Shown: positions 1 through 10,407, counted from the stretch's first letter. The stretch is DNA of 64,000 bases from Epiperipatus broadwayi (GCA_028023455.1 JAQFVV010000255.1:250001-314000), one strand, 5' to 3'. A program made the numbers and translations. Notes: a model not told the origin generated them from the sequence alone.

Positions 1-1035
1 TTTTGTCAAATTGTCATGTGATTAACTGAAGTAATTTCATTGGTTTAAATTATTATGACATTCCATCTGAAAGATCAAGTTATTTAATAGACTAATTGAT
101 TGTTTATTGTTTCACATAAGACTTAAGAAAAAAGGTTTCGTGTGAAGATACATTAAAATAATTTTTAAAACATTTTTTTTTCATTCGGTAAATTACTAAA
201 TATTCTATATTTTTTTATATCTATATATTTTTTTAGAGATATGGTCTTATTACTTTTAAGGAAGCTTGACCAGTAGATTACACAATTTGTTCCATGGGCA
301 GGATGGTTAGACTTCTTGCAATATCAATCATTAAACATAAAAACGCTATATATATAATATTTTCTGAGAGTTGTAAAAATTAATGGCAGACTACTATTGA
401 TGAAAAAGACTTTTTGGAGTGATAAAACCTGCAAATAATTTAAAGTATATTGAGTGACATAATGGAAATCTATTACTGATAGTATTCAGATTCAGTTTTT
501 TTGTTATTATTAAATATTATGTTGGCTCTAGTGAATGTACTTTGTCAACACCTTCCAAAAGTAATCTGTGCTTTATATGAAATAAGCATATGAACATAGA
601 CTCACAAGCATGAATTATGAGATTAACTTTTTTTGAAGAAATTTACTTGTGTGGCCAAGATAAAATTATTCTCACTTCAGCAATTTTACCACAATTAATT
701 AAAATAGTTTTTAACTGGTGATTAAAAAAAGTTTGTCCTTCATTAAATCCACCAGTTCTTTTGGGTTTACTGCTATGATAATCTTAGTTGTTGGGTATCA
801 TAGCAGTTGATAGCATGCATATCAAATGAAAAATGTCACTGCCATATAAGTATATATTGACCAAAGTTTCTGAATATTGGTTAATAGTAATAGTATGTTT
901 TGAAATTTCCTCAAATACACATCATTATTACAATGTATTATTCTCATTTAGAGCATATTTCCATCACTTAGTAATTCATATGATTAATCAGATAGCTCTA
1001 TAGCTCATGTTAATAATAATTACTTGCCAAAATTT
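1..1035. other. AT-rich non-coding stretch
   Basis: No gene or recognisable element seen. The only local structure is a perfect 11-bp hairpin (arms 770-780 and 796-806, loop about 15 bases). Confidence 0.6.
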
Positions 1036-1134
1036 GACAGCGATAGATGCTTTACAAGCAGATGTCCCGGGTTAGCGTTTTCACTTCCTGGCTGATGCTA
1101 TGACACATGAGAAAAGAATAATAATAATAATAAA
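1036..1134 (+). repeat. tRNA-derived SINE, 5'-truncated, with AAT tail
   Basis: The segment shares the box-B-like stretch and the tail words (ttcctggctgatgctatgac) with the SINEs at 36.9, 56.3 and 56.6 kb, and ends in a short AAT run. The left third of the unit, with the box A region, is missing or too diverged to see. A 5'-truncated, diverged copy is the simplest reading. No target-site duplication was found. Confidence 0.6.
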
Positions 1135-1513
1135 TATTTAAATTAATTTTCAGATCTATTTTAAAATGGTAAAAATAGAGGGACATTTTTTTTAAACAAT
1201 GTGAACAATTCAAGCTTTTCAACTTGGAAAGAATGAAGCTTTGTCATGAAAACATAATATTTCTGAATATCCACTAGTGAAAAAGAATATAAATCTGAAT
1301 TTTATATGTTATTATGATAACAATTACCTTTAAGTTTATGAAATATTGTATAAAACAGGAATAAGTACAATATAAATTTAATTTGTTTTATAATATGCTC
1401 TTTCATATTGCTGGGTTGTAAAAATTATCTGACTTTTCGCCAGTCTATCATTAATGAACCCTTCTATACAATTTCTGCAGAGAAATATGATATATCAGCA
1501 TAAATTTGAAAGA

Positions 1514-1603
1514 TCCTGATGGTATAGTGGATAATGCAGCTGTGTCCATGCTCATAATTTAATGTAGATCAGGTAAAATTTGAATTTGAACTCAGATCAG
1601 GTA
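1514..1603 (+). repeat. possible tRNA-like (SINE) remnant
   Basis: A box-A-like run (ggtatagtggataatgc) is followed about 55 bases later by a box-B-like run (gaatttgaactcag), and then an A/T-rich tail. The spacing suits a tRNA-derived pol III promoter, but no cloverleaf can be drawn with confidence and no second copy was found in the window. It could be chance. Confidence 0.3.
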
Positions 1604-1609
1604 AAAATA

Positions 1610-2990
1610 TATATTTTTTTATATTTCAAACAGTAAATATTTTTTAGGTAGATGGCCATATCAACACAGCTAGCTAATACTTATTAGCAAATAAATATTT
1701 AGCCATTTTTAAGTAGTGAATAAAACAATGAAATTCTCACTACCCAGCAATTCGTAAGACCAGTAATACTATATTTACTGATTATCTTGAGTGAGAGAAT
1801 GTAAGCATGACCTTTCTTTGCAATATACTACCTAAAGAGTTTTTTTTTTCTTTCAATGTTATTATTTTTCAGAAAAGTTAACTACAATGCTTTTATTATA
1901 TCTGACTGTGAATATCTTGTATATATTTTGCTAGTTTGTTTTTGATTTTTCTCTGTTTTTTTTCATCATCTTAAATATTTCCTAAAATTTCTTTTTCAAA
2001 TCTATCATTATCATGATTTTACATGAGTCACTGTTCAGGTTATAAACATATGTCTTTAAAATTATACTTTTGTTTATATTATTTAAATCCATAAAATAAC
2101 TAAACACTTTATGACTTTGAAAAATTATCATATGAAACATTTTTTTCTGTGATTAGTTACCATAGTAATGATGACTTATATTTTTTTTTATCCGATTTTA
2201 ATTTAAGAATAGCTAGATACCATTTGTTTTCCAATTCATTGTATGATTTAGTGTAGTGATATAGTAGAGGAGGTGAGTGTTAAAGATATTTTTGATACAA
2301 TCTCAACCTGTTCTTTTGTTTATAGAATATTCTATGATCTTCTGAACATGTTTCTTGTGATCTGACTATCTCCAAGAATAAGCCTGCTTCAAAATTTTCA
2401 ACTTCCAGAAAAAAACTCAAATTCATGGGTATGAGTAAAGACTTAATAACTTATACTATAAGATCTTTTTTAATGTAAATAAATTTATATCTACTAAATG
2501 AATACATAATAAAAATATGTTATTGGGAATTTTTTTAATTAGATGCAAATATTTTTTTAAAAAATATATCAAAAACATTGCAGTTTTCTATTATTTATTT
2601 GTGTAATCATTATCTGCATTTTCAGTAACCTGGAGCTGAAAAAAAATGTTAATTGAAAGAAATAATAATTTAAATTCACAATTTTGCATACATCCACAGT
2701 GTTGTACATCATCTTTCAGTCAGCCTTCTCATTTTGAGCACTCAATATGCATTCAATCATGTAGTTGCTCTGTCTTGATCTATTATTGCACTGGCTACTT
2801 CACAAATGCATAATTTTATTTTTATTATTAATTATTTTTTAATGATGTCATAAAATATATATTTAAAATAACCTGTACATAAGTGTATGCATATGTTAAA
2901 ACTTTACATTTTATAAAGTTTGATGTTTTCTGTGATGTCATACATTTGTATAAAAACTTGAATCAAAATAATGGTAGTTGTCAGTTATGC
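1610..2990. other. AT-rich non-coding stretch
   Basis: Nothing recognised. A 65-codon open frame at 2,883-3,080 has no motif and unremarkable composition. Confidence 0.55.
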
Positions 2991-2994
2991 ATAC

Positions 2995-3270
2995 TGTGGC
3001 CACTAGGTGATGCTGCAGTACCATCAAGAAACACCAAGAAACATGCAAGCAATAATTTTTCTATTTCAAAAAATCACTGAAATTGATGTAAAATTATAAC
3101 ACCTAAGGCAAGACACCCAAAAAATTGCTGAATTTGGTAAAATTAAAATGCCCCCCCTCCTACACACATAAAAATTAAAATGCAAAAATCAATTGAGTTG
3201 ATGTAAAAAACATCCAAAAAGTCACTGAAGTTTGTAAGATTAAAAAGCCTAAGGCAAGACATCCAAATCG
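2995..3270 (+). repeat. dispersed repeat E, copy 1, with internal duplication
   Basis: The first part (2,995-3,045, words such as aggtgatgctgcagtacc) matches 6,384-6,420 at roughly three of four bases, so this is a dispersed repeat of unknown class. Downstream, the word cctaaggcaagaca occurs at about 3,102 and again at about 3,247, giving two degenerate units roughly 145 bases apart. No coding potential is seen. Confidence 0.45.
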
Positions 3271-3279
3271 ATCAAAAGT

Positions 3280-4185
3280 AAGTAAAAAAATCAAATAAAA
3301 AAATCTGTTTAATACATAATCCTTCAAATACCTTTTAGAGTTTTGCATCTAATAAAAAAATATTTACAAAAACACAAATAAAAGAAATATCTTTTTTTTA
3401 AAAGTTGATGTACACATAAATAAATAAACAATCTTTTTTAATGAATGATTTATTTATGTGAATTTGCAAAACATAGCTGAATAGATTATGTATTCCCTCT
3501 TTTTAATGCTTTGTTAGTATTTCAATTCTTTAAATAAATATTTAGTTTTTAACATGAAAATATTTTTATTTTTTCTTGTGCCTATCCATAATTAGATATA
3601 TTTTCTTCAAGTGGATTAAATGAATAATTCATTTAATTTTTTTATATTTTTATAATATAAGGGTTTCATGTCTGGGGTAGTTTAATTAAATGATGGAACA
3701 GCTTAATCTGAGATAAAGACTTATGTGCTGCAGTTCAGCTTTATCATTTCCCCCCAGTGTGCAACAAACTATGTGATCTTTTTTTTTAATTTAGAGATTT
3801 TGTAATTTTGTTGGTATCTTTGAATTTAAGATGTTAGAATAAACTATATTAAATTTATTGAACTGTATTATTATATCTCATGTTTTGGCATACTACCCTG
3901 ATGACAACTGTTATTCCTTATATCACATTGCCTAGTTAGTTAAACTGCCTTCAGTTAAAATCTATATATGTTTCAAGATGGTCATCTGCAAAATAACTTG
4001 TAATTAGAATACTTATTACATATTATTTCATAATTGGTATTCAATGTGTTAAATATATCTTTGTAATGTATTATTCAAATATATGATCAACTTGTAGAAA
4101 AAGATAATATCATTCATGAAAAAATATCAAAGCTTAAAGAAATCATATGTGTAATTTTGTCATTTGTATTATATAGAACACCATA
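3280..4185. other. AT-rich non-coding stretch
   Basis: Nothing recognised. Confidence 0.55.
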
Positions 4186-5043
4186 AATGAATCAGCAATT
4201 TTTCATAAAAAAAAAGTTATATGCTGAAGCATCTTTCTGCAGACCCAAGAATTTATTTAGTATTTTATTGAAAATGCTAGTTGTGTACAAGGGAGCAGAG
4301 AATAGGTCTTGCATTATTACAGCTTCTTCTTCTGGAAGATTCCCTTTCAAAGTAATCAAGTTTCAAGTAATTTTTTTCAGATTCTCATCTAATTTCACCT
4401 CCAGATTGAGACTGCAGAGTTTTTTTCACACATGATGGTATTCCAAGATTTGCTTTCTAGATTCTGTTTTGCAGTTTTGATACAAATATCTGAAGATTAA
4501 CTTGGAATTGAATAATATGTGTTCAGTTTATTTAGAAAGCATAAAATATTTATTGAAATAATAAAATCTTTTTTTCTAAACATCATTGGTAAAGTAAATC
4601 ACAAGGTCATTTTCATACAACCTCAGGAACAACTTGATTTATTTATTTTTATTTCAAAGGTGTGATTGATAAAATTTTTATTTTGATAACATCACATATA
4701 AGCATAGAAAAGATTAACTTTATGATCTGAATTCATATCTTTAGAGACTTCTTTAAACAAAATATATTGAGAGCTCCATATTTGATATAATTGGACAATT
4801 TGATTATAGAATTGAGTATTTTTTGCAGAGGAGTAAATGCTCCTTTCTTGAAAAGCAAGTTCCTTCCATTTGTTCTGATAGCCTAACTTTGATCTTATTA
4901 TAGCTGTTGTTTCTTGTATACAAACTGTGGAAACATTTATTCACTGTAGTCTTCTATTTTGCTAAAAAATGGTCTCTATGTTTAATATAATATTTTTACA
5001 TATGGTAGAAATTTGAAGTATACTATAAAACAGAAACACATTT

Positions 5044-5247
5044 TTAATATTTGAATGAATATGTTTCACAAATAAGAAACCTAGAACATGAACATATATC
5101 AGTTAATTCATCAGTTTGAAAACAGAACAATGGAGAAGCTTTTATTTTATACAAAGCCTGCTTTTTCAGGTCTGTAGATACATTCAAAATTTGACTCGGA
5201 AGTATACTATTGGATAGAGATTCTTGTGACATTCTTATTTCCAACAA
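5044..5247 (-). pseudogene. hAT-type transposase fragment (ZBED5/SCAND3-like)
   Basis: The 67-residue minus-strand frame reads like the start of the catalytic region of hAT-superfamily transposases and of their domesticated relatives in the ZBED5/SCAND3 group. It has an LSNS...SQI..VSTDLKKQ segment, then KIKASPLFCFQTDELTDI. Relatives usually have a LQLDESTD-like motif here, holding the first catalytic aspartate; this copy keeps the D (QTDE) but has L where S is usual. Downstream (towards 4.2 kb) stops accumulate. A stretch near 4,190-4,270 on the same strand (LNKFLGLQKDASA) may be a further remnant. There is no BED finger, no intact C-terminal dimerisation region and no terminal inverted repeat. 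I read it as a dead transposon or pseudogene piece, not a host gene; the homology is from memory of the family. Confidence 0.6.
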
Positions 5248-5486
5248 TTAATTTCAACACCTTTAATATGAAGAGTTTGATGACTATTTTCCAATTATAT
5301 AAGATGTTATTTGTTAGTTAATTTCCAAAATGACTTCATGTGATATTTGCATTGCTATTGTTCTCAATTGATGAAAACTTATTAAAACAGGCAAAACTCT
5401 TAATACATATTGCCTCTCAGTGCAAGCTAGAGTAATCAATGGATGCCCAGAAGGCTTGTGCATAAATCCCCATCTAGTGCCTACTC

Positions 5487-5545
5487 ATCCAATATCCCCA
5501 GACTAGTTTCTGCCTTGAGGCCTTCATCAGTGAAGAGCCTTGGAT
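5487..5545 (-). ncRNA. Hammerhead ribozyme motif, left arm of A1
   Basis: Reading the minus strand: outer stem I ATCCAA/TTGGAT, a 2x2 internal loop, inner stem I TCTTCA/TGGGGA (two G-T wobbles), core CTGATGA, a short imperfect stem II, GAAAC, a minimal stem III formed by ACTAGT, and the cleavage triplet GTC. A purine mismatch sits next to the core in stem II. All core bases are canonical. The tiny stem III resembles that of hammerheads in Penelope-like elements and schistosome SINE-like repeats (established knowledge). Activity is inferred. Confidence 0.65.
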
Positions 5546-5767
5546 CTGAGAGGACTGCACTTAGATCTTAGGATCTAATGCAACCCTCCAGCAAGACACC
5601 AAAATGTATAGGTACTGAACTGAGTTCAGACTTATATTAGCTGATGGACTTGGATTGAAAATATAGTGTTTTCAATTTAAGTCTCATAGTTTTGTAGTTA
5701 AGTAGTGATAAAAGGTGGCTGCTGAAGGATTGGATTATATTGTAAGATCTAGGTGCAGTGCTCTCAG

Positions 5768-5825
5768 ATCCAAGCTCCTCACTGATGAAGACCACAGGCC
5801 AGAAACTAGTCTGAGGATATTGGAT
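5768..5825 (+). ncRNA. Hammerhead ribozyme motif, right arm of A1
   Basis: Outer stem I is ATCCAA (5,768-5,773) with TTGGAT (5,820-5,825). Inner stem I is TCCTCA (5,776-5,781) with TGAGGA (5,812-5,817), all Watson-Crick. Core CTGATGA spans 5,782-5,788. Stem II is GACC/GGCC with one A-C mismatch and loop ACA, flanked by an A-A mismatch. GAAAC starts at 5,802 and stem III is ACTAGT. Predicted cleavage follows C5811 in GTC. It is a type I layout with stem I open. Confidence 0.7.
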
Positions 5826-5999
5826 GAGTAGGTACTAGATGGGGATTTTATGCACAAGCCTACTGGCATTCATTGATTACTCTGGCTTGCACTGAGTGAC
5901 AATACGTGTAGAGAGTTTTGCCTGTTTTAATAACAGTTAAGAGCAAGCATAAGAAAGAGTGATCATGTGATGTTTATTGATGAAAACTTCTTGTTCAGA

Positions 6000-6380
6000 T
6001 TGACATGGTTTGTATATCATTGTGGATCAAGTTAATAAGGTCAAAATTTTAAAATCTTTTGAATACCAAATATTCATATTTGTAAAGTATAAATTTTTGA
6101 AAATATAAATAAAAATTGAAAGTGTGAAGGTGTAAATTTTTTTAGTAAATTTATAATCTTTTCAGAATGGTGTATCTTCACTATTAACTTTTATAAATAA
6201 AAATTGTTTTTAAAAATATTTTTATCATTTTCTTATTTATTTGCATTTGTTGAATTTTAATATATATATATCTTTAAATAAATATTTTGCATTAGTCATT
6301 TATCTTATTATTTCATTAAAATAATATATATATATATATATATATTAATACTAATTATGGTACTTTTTTTGACCCGCTGG
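6000..6380. other. AT-rich stretch with a TA microsatellite
   Basis: Nothing coding. A TA dinucleotide run lies at about 6,325-6,346. Confidence 0.6.
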
Positions 6381-6383
6381 ACA

Positions 6384-6425
6384 AGCCATCAGGTGACACT
6401 GCAGAACCACCAAGAAGCCTTAAAT
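6384..6425 (+). repeat. dispersed repeat E, copy 2
   Basis: It matches 2,995-3,045 (shared words: ccat/caggtga, actgcag, accaccaagaa). Class unknown. Confidence 0.4.
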
Positions 6426-6743
6426 GATTTTAAATCACTAATAAAAAAATTTCTTCTTTTTATATAGAAGTAAAACTATTATTGACAAATTTGAAAAAGA
6501 AAAGATGAATTCAATTGTGTTTAAATGAAATCTCAGATGTGCTTCAGATTGAGATGAAATGTTCAATTTCAGATTTGAAAATCACTAGGAATAGATAAAT
6601 ATTGTAATTAAAATTGATGATAATAAAACTTCTGTTTAATGCTGGCAGCTATATAATAGTAATCTATAAATAGATATCTAGTTATTTTTAGTGAGAGAAT
6701 AAAATTTTTGGTCTAATTTAGATTTGTCAAGAATGTCAATGTG

Positions 6744-6991
6744 GCAAAACTCTCCATACAGTATTGCCACTCAGTGCAAGCGAGCGTAATCAATGGATGC
6801 CAGAAGGCTTGTCCATAAAATTTCTATCTAGTGCCTACTCATCTAATATCCCCAGACTAGTTTCTAGCTTGTAACTTTCATCAGTGAGGAGCCTTGGATT
6901 ATTCTGGCTTGCACTGAGTAGCACTACTGTTTAGAGAGTTTTGCCTGTTTTAATAACAGTTATGAGCAGGCATAAGAAATGATGATCATGT
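6744..6991. mobile_element. Family A element, internally deleted (A2)
   Basis: Flanked by a perfect 12-bp direct repeat, aatgtcaatgtg (6,732-6,743 and 6,992-7,003). The left end begins at gcaaaactctcc and so lacks the first bases of A1. The left arm runs to 6,899. An abrupt junction (cttggat to tattctggcttgc) then removes most of the right arm, leaving only its last 55 bases and the 3' segment ending gatcatgt. The hammerhead motif survives in the left arm. Confidence 0.75.
6841..6899 (-). ncRNA. Hammerhead ribozyme motif in A2, with altered stem II
   Basis: Minus strand: outer stem I ATCCAA/TTAGAT (one mismatch), inner stem I TCCTCA/TGGGGA (one wobble), core CTGATGA, GAAACTAGTC. Stem II differs from the other copies but still pairs: AGTT with AGCT around loop ACA (A-U, G-C, U-G, U-A). 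Base changes on both sides that keep the helix hint at past selection for folding, though one copy is thin evidence. Confidence 0.65.
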
Positions 6992-7156
6992 AATGTCAAT
7001 GTGCTGCCTGCAAACAATATAAAATATAATTGCAATATAATAGTACTGAATCCATGCTTGCTTTTATTTTAATAACTTGATGAAAATATTAGCACTTTTT
7101 TCACAAGATTCTTAAAATAAAACCACATTCTCTACAACAGAAATATATTTTATTTC

Positions 7157-7303
<147 letters not shown>

Positions 7304-7626
7304 ACATAACAGTGATAAGAGAAAATATAAGAAATTATCCATTAATTATAAGTATTGTATACATTTTTTTTACATGTTATATCAAAATCACATTCAAACA
7401 AGTGAGCAGGCAAGATTTAGAATTAGATTTTGTACAATATATCATCCACAATTATTAATCCTCTAAATGTAGTAAACATATTTGACTAATTATTTAAAGT
7501 TCTTATCAATCAATGATTTACATGGGGTTTTTTTTAAATTGAATCTTATCTTTATACAGATTTTCAAAAAATATTAATGGCATAAAAATTAATTTTCAAA
7601 TATTTCAAAATGTTTTAACATGAAAC

Positions 7627-7965
7627 TTATTAAGAATACCAAACTCTCCATATAGTAACTCCACTCAGTGCAAGTCAGAGTAAACAATGGATGCAGGAAG
7701 GTTTGTACATAAAATCCCTATCTACTGCCTACTCATCCAATATCCCCAGACTAGTTTCTGGCTTGTGGCCTTCATTAGTGAGGAGTTTTGGATTTGAGAG
7801 CATTGTACCTAGAGCTTAGGATTTAATGCAATCCTCCAGCAGTCACATTTTACCTATTTGGGGGTGTTGGATGAGTAGGCACTAGATAGGAATTTTATGC
7901 ACAAACCTTCATGCATTCATTTATTCTGAAGGCTTGCACTTGATGGCTTTACTGTACGAAGAGTT
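7627..7965. mobile_element. Family A element, decayed (A3)
   Basis: The left arm starts near ttattaag...aaactctccatatag and contains the ribozyme region. The right arm is recognisable only from about 7,866 (ttggatgagtaggcactaga) to 7,965. No clear flanking duplication was found and the right end is badly diverged, so this is the oldest-looking copy. Its hammerhead (minus strand, 7,735-7,793) reads CTAATGA instead of CTGATGA. That changes the invariant G5, so it should be inactive. Confidence 0.65.
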
Positions 7966-7969
7966 GGTT

Positions 7970-8690
7970 ATAGTAATCCTAAGATGTAATGATTAAACAC
8001 TTTTATAACTACCAGTATGTATATAATTAGTGTAATGAAAAATGGCAGTAACTATGGTTAAGTAATAATCTAGATGTAGTGCAAGTAATAATAATAAACC
8101 CAATATAAATAATTATAAAGAGGAGAATGTATGAGCTATGTATATACTTCTCATGAATAAATGACATCAATAAGTCTTATAACTTACTAATCATTTAATA
8201 CTATAAGGGTGCCATACATTCCTTTTTTCCTCAGGAAAATATTTACTTCTCTTTGTTTCATCTAAAGGAGTCACATTTACCCACTATTCACATATTTATC
8301 TTTTGTAAATATACCCCGAATTTATTCAAGACTAACAAAATACGTAGCGTATATAAATATATAAACAAAATTAAACTTCTCTAACAAGCGTGTTAGCGCA
8401 CAATTATTGGTAATATAATGTTTGATAAATCAACACTCTACAAATATCCGTAAAAGTAAATAATAAACATAACTATATTTATTAATATTTTATAATACTT
8501 TTGATTCATTAAATAAAATTATTTAATAGATAAATGTACAAATAATATTTTATATTTTTGATTGAGTTATATAAATAAGATAGTTTTAAATTTTCTTTTA
8601 AAGTTCTCTTTTTACTTTTATTCCTAAAAGTACTTTCACTTTATTTTTATTGGAACACAAACATGAAATATTTAATGTTAACTTACATAT
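7970..8690. other. AT-rich non-coding stretch
   Basis: No gene or repeat recognised. A small cluster of CpG lies at 8,315-8,450, in otherwise CpG-poor DNA. Confidence 0.5.
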
Positions 8691-8699
8691 TTAAAAAAA

Positions 8700-8826
8700 A
8701 ATGCATATGGTTTCCATGCTTGGGAGTTTAGGAGAAATTTCATTGTCAGACCTACAAGTGCAAGAATCGATCCTGGGACTTCCCGATTCAAAGCCAAACG
8801 CTCTTCCAACTATACCAAGAACATAT
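8700..8826 (-). repeat. tRNA-derived SINE (second family)
   Basis: On the minus strand, tatagttggaagagcg (box A-like) is followed by ggatcgattcttg (box B-like), then a body running to atgcattttttt. The 5' end resembles a tRNA acceptor and D-arm, but the anticodon arm cannot be fitted, so it is a SINE and not a tRNA gene. It differs from the more common SINE at 56 kb. Confidence 0.5.
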
Positions 8827-8942
8827 TTTAAATGATACTTTTAAAATGTAACCTGACATTCTAAAGCTTAATACTTATTTTATATAACCATATAAATACT
8901 TAATTGCCCACTATTAACATTTGTATAAAGATATATAACAAG

Positions 8943-9232
8943 CTTATCCAATAAAGTATGAAGATTGGCTATCTTAATGTAAGCTGAGCTTTGATTGTAT
9001 ATATGTGTGAAGATGATAATCTGGACCAACTGACGAGTGCTGGTTTAGCATGAAATATATATATTGGTGATTATTTATCTTTTCAACATGTGTGTGATAA
9101 GTGTATCAGTGGTTTGAGATAGCATGGATGGTTGAGGGTCATGTAAAAGTCTGAGTTCAAACCCTCTATATATTACATATAGAAGTGCAGGTGTGAAAAA
9201 GCCTGTACTGTAGGGGGGGGGAATCATATTTC
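8943..9232 (+). mobile_element. Family B element, single (non-foldback) copy (B1)
   Basis: The unit reads, in transcription order: a 5' part (aagtatgaagattggctatc), the hammerhead motif, a tRNA-like stretch with a box-B-like word (gagttcaaaccctc, about 9,152-9,165), and a 3' hairpin (gtgcagg...cctgtac). A weak 8-bp direct repeat, ataacaag (8,935-8,942 and 9,233-9,240), may mark the target site. The order of ribozyme and pol III-like box recalls schistosome Sm-alpha-type SINE-like repeats, but here the box lies 3' of the ribozyme, as expected if units were once circular or tandem (inference). Confidence 0.65.
9015..9075 (+). ncRNA. Hammerhead ribozyme motif in B1
   Basis: Stem I outer GATAATC (9,015-9,021) pairs with GATTATT (9,069-9,075). 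Inner ACCAA (9,025-9,029) pairs with TTGGT (9,064-9,068), with TGG bulged. The core is CTGACGA (9,030-9,036), allowed at the N7 position. Stem II is GTGCT/AGCAT with loop GGTTT, then GAAA (9,052-9,055). Stem III is an AT-only helix. The predicted cleavage triplet is ATA, with the cut after 9,063. All invariant core bases are present. Confidence 0.75.
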
Positions 9233-9244
9233 ATAACAAGATAA

Positions 9245-9920
9245 TAGTAATTTTTTTCATATAATAACTAGAAATTTAATAATTCCCTATTTAAATATTA
9301 TAATGGCAAATGTAAAATGAATATAATATCAGTATAAATATTATGGTCCAGATTTATTTGAAAAAATTATAAATATTCATGTAATTATTTATCTCTGATG
9401 GTGAAAATTGTTACCATTTGATTTTAATTTGACTTATTTTTTGCCAGAAGAAATTTGATAATTTCTAATCCAAGTAATTGATAATCCATGGCTTAGGCTA
9501 AGATTTCTTCAGTTGTACTTTCTTTAATACATGCAGGCTAATTCTAGGGAAATTCCCAACAATGAAAGAACTTATAGTCTAGGCAATGAGCTACCAAGTT
9601 TTTTTTTTCTAGTTTTGCATGGCACTATTTCTTAATGATGGTTCTAATGTAACTGCAAATGGAATTTAACAGCAAAAACTATAACTTGTAACTGAAATGG
9701 AAACAGTGTGTCCTGACTTTTATAAGTCGTTTTGAAAAACACCTCCCCGAATATACTTTTACTTAGTTAGATTTATTTTCCTCAGTCACTGATTAATGTA
9801 TTTGATAATCTGCATTATCTGTCAGTATAAAATTGTTATATATATTCATTTTTATAAAATAAAAAATGTTACTAAAAAAATAATTTTACAAAATATTTGA
9901 AATAAATTGATTTTCTTTTT
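9245..9920. other. AT-rich non-coding stretch
   Basis: Nothing recognised. Confidence 0.5.
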
Positions 9921-10301
9921 AAAGTCATCACCATCAACCATTATCAATCCACTGCAGGATGAAGGTCTCTCCAAGTTCAAACCATTTTCTCCAATCTTTA
10001 GCTTCTCTTCACCACATCACTCCTGCACACTTACTTATTTCATCCATCCATCTCACATGTGGTCTCTTTCTGGGTCTTTTACAATTTTTTGGAATCCGGT
10101 TTAAGATTTCAATTATCCATCTATTATCATCTCTTCTAGAAATGTCCAGTCCAACTCCACTTCAGTCTTTTAAGTTTTTCAATAACACCTGTTTGTTCTC
10201 TTACCCATATATTGTATTTTCAAATTCTTCTTGTTACTCCTAACATGCATCTCTCCATATTTCTTTGAGTGATCTGAAATTTCTGGATTGCTCTTCTATT
10301 A
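9921..10301 (-). pseudogene. RTE-type LINE reverse transcriptase, C-terminal fragment
   Basis: The minus strand encodes a degraded but clear match to the C-terminal end of the endonuclease-reverse transcriptase of RTE-clade LINEs. The order is MERCMLGVTRR, then KLKRLKWSWTGH, RDDNRW, CKRPRKRPHVRWMDEI, and DWRKWFELGETFILQW before a TGA stop at 9,934-9,936. In intact relatives this tail follows the RT domain and reads roughly LKW.WAGHIARR...GRP..RW.DDI...W..LEEAYVQQW. In-frame stops occur after TRRI, after TGH and before REAKDW. The 3' flank is a short TGATGG-type repeat, typical of RTE tails. It is 5'-truncated at about 10,301, so it is an inactive fragment. Confidence 0.8.
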
Positions 10302-10407
10302 AGTGTTCAAGTTAAAGTATACTAGATTAAAAAAAACACTGACTACAAAAATTAGTATAAGCTTATATTATTGTATTTTTGAACCTGGCAAAATTTCACT
10401 CAGAAAT

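Larger units (their letters stand above)
5381..5975. mobile_element. Family A foldback element with two opposed hammerhead motifs (A1)
   Basis: A 595-bp unit flanked by a perfect 14-bp direct repeat, attgatgaaaactt (5,367-5,380 and 5,976-5,989). The left end attaaaacaggcaaaactct is inverted at 5,911-5,933; an extra 3' segment ending gatcatgtgatg follows on the right only. Long imperfect arms (about 5,381-5,600 and 5,710-5,933) enclose a small centre. Each arm carries a hammerhead ribozyme motif, minus strand on the left and plus strand on the right. There is no coding frame. The long direct repeats suggest target-primed retroposition in trans. This is the most complete family A copy in the window. 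Confidence 0.8.

Noticed and set aside
5381-5975. Family A as a DNA transposon MITE with terminal inverted repeats
   Set aside because: The inverted ends do not coincide with the outer right boundary, and duplications vary from 11 to 15 bp. This fits retroposition better than a DNA transposase with a fixed duplication.
7735-7793. Functional hammerhead in A3
   Set aside because: The core reads CTAATGA; the invariant G5 is lost.
8700-8826. A genuine tRNA gene
   Set aside because: Box A- and B-like words are present, but no full cloverleaf with an anticodon arm can be drawn and a SINE-like body follows.
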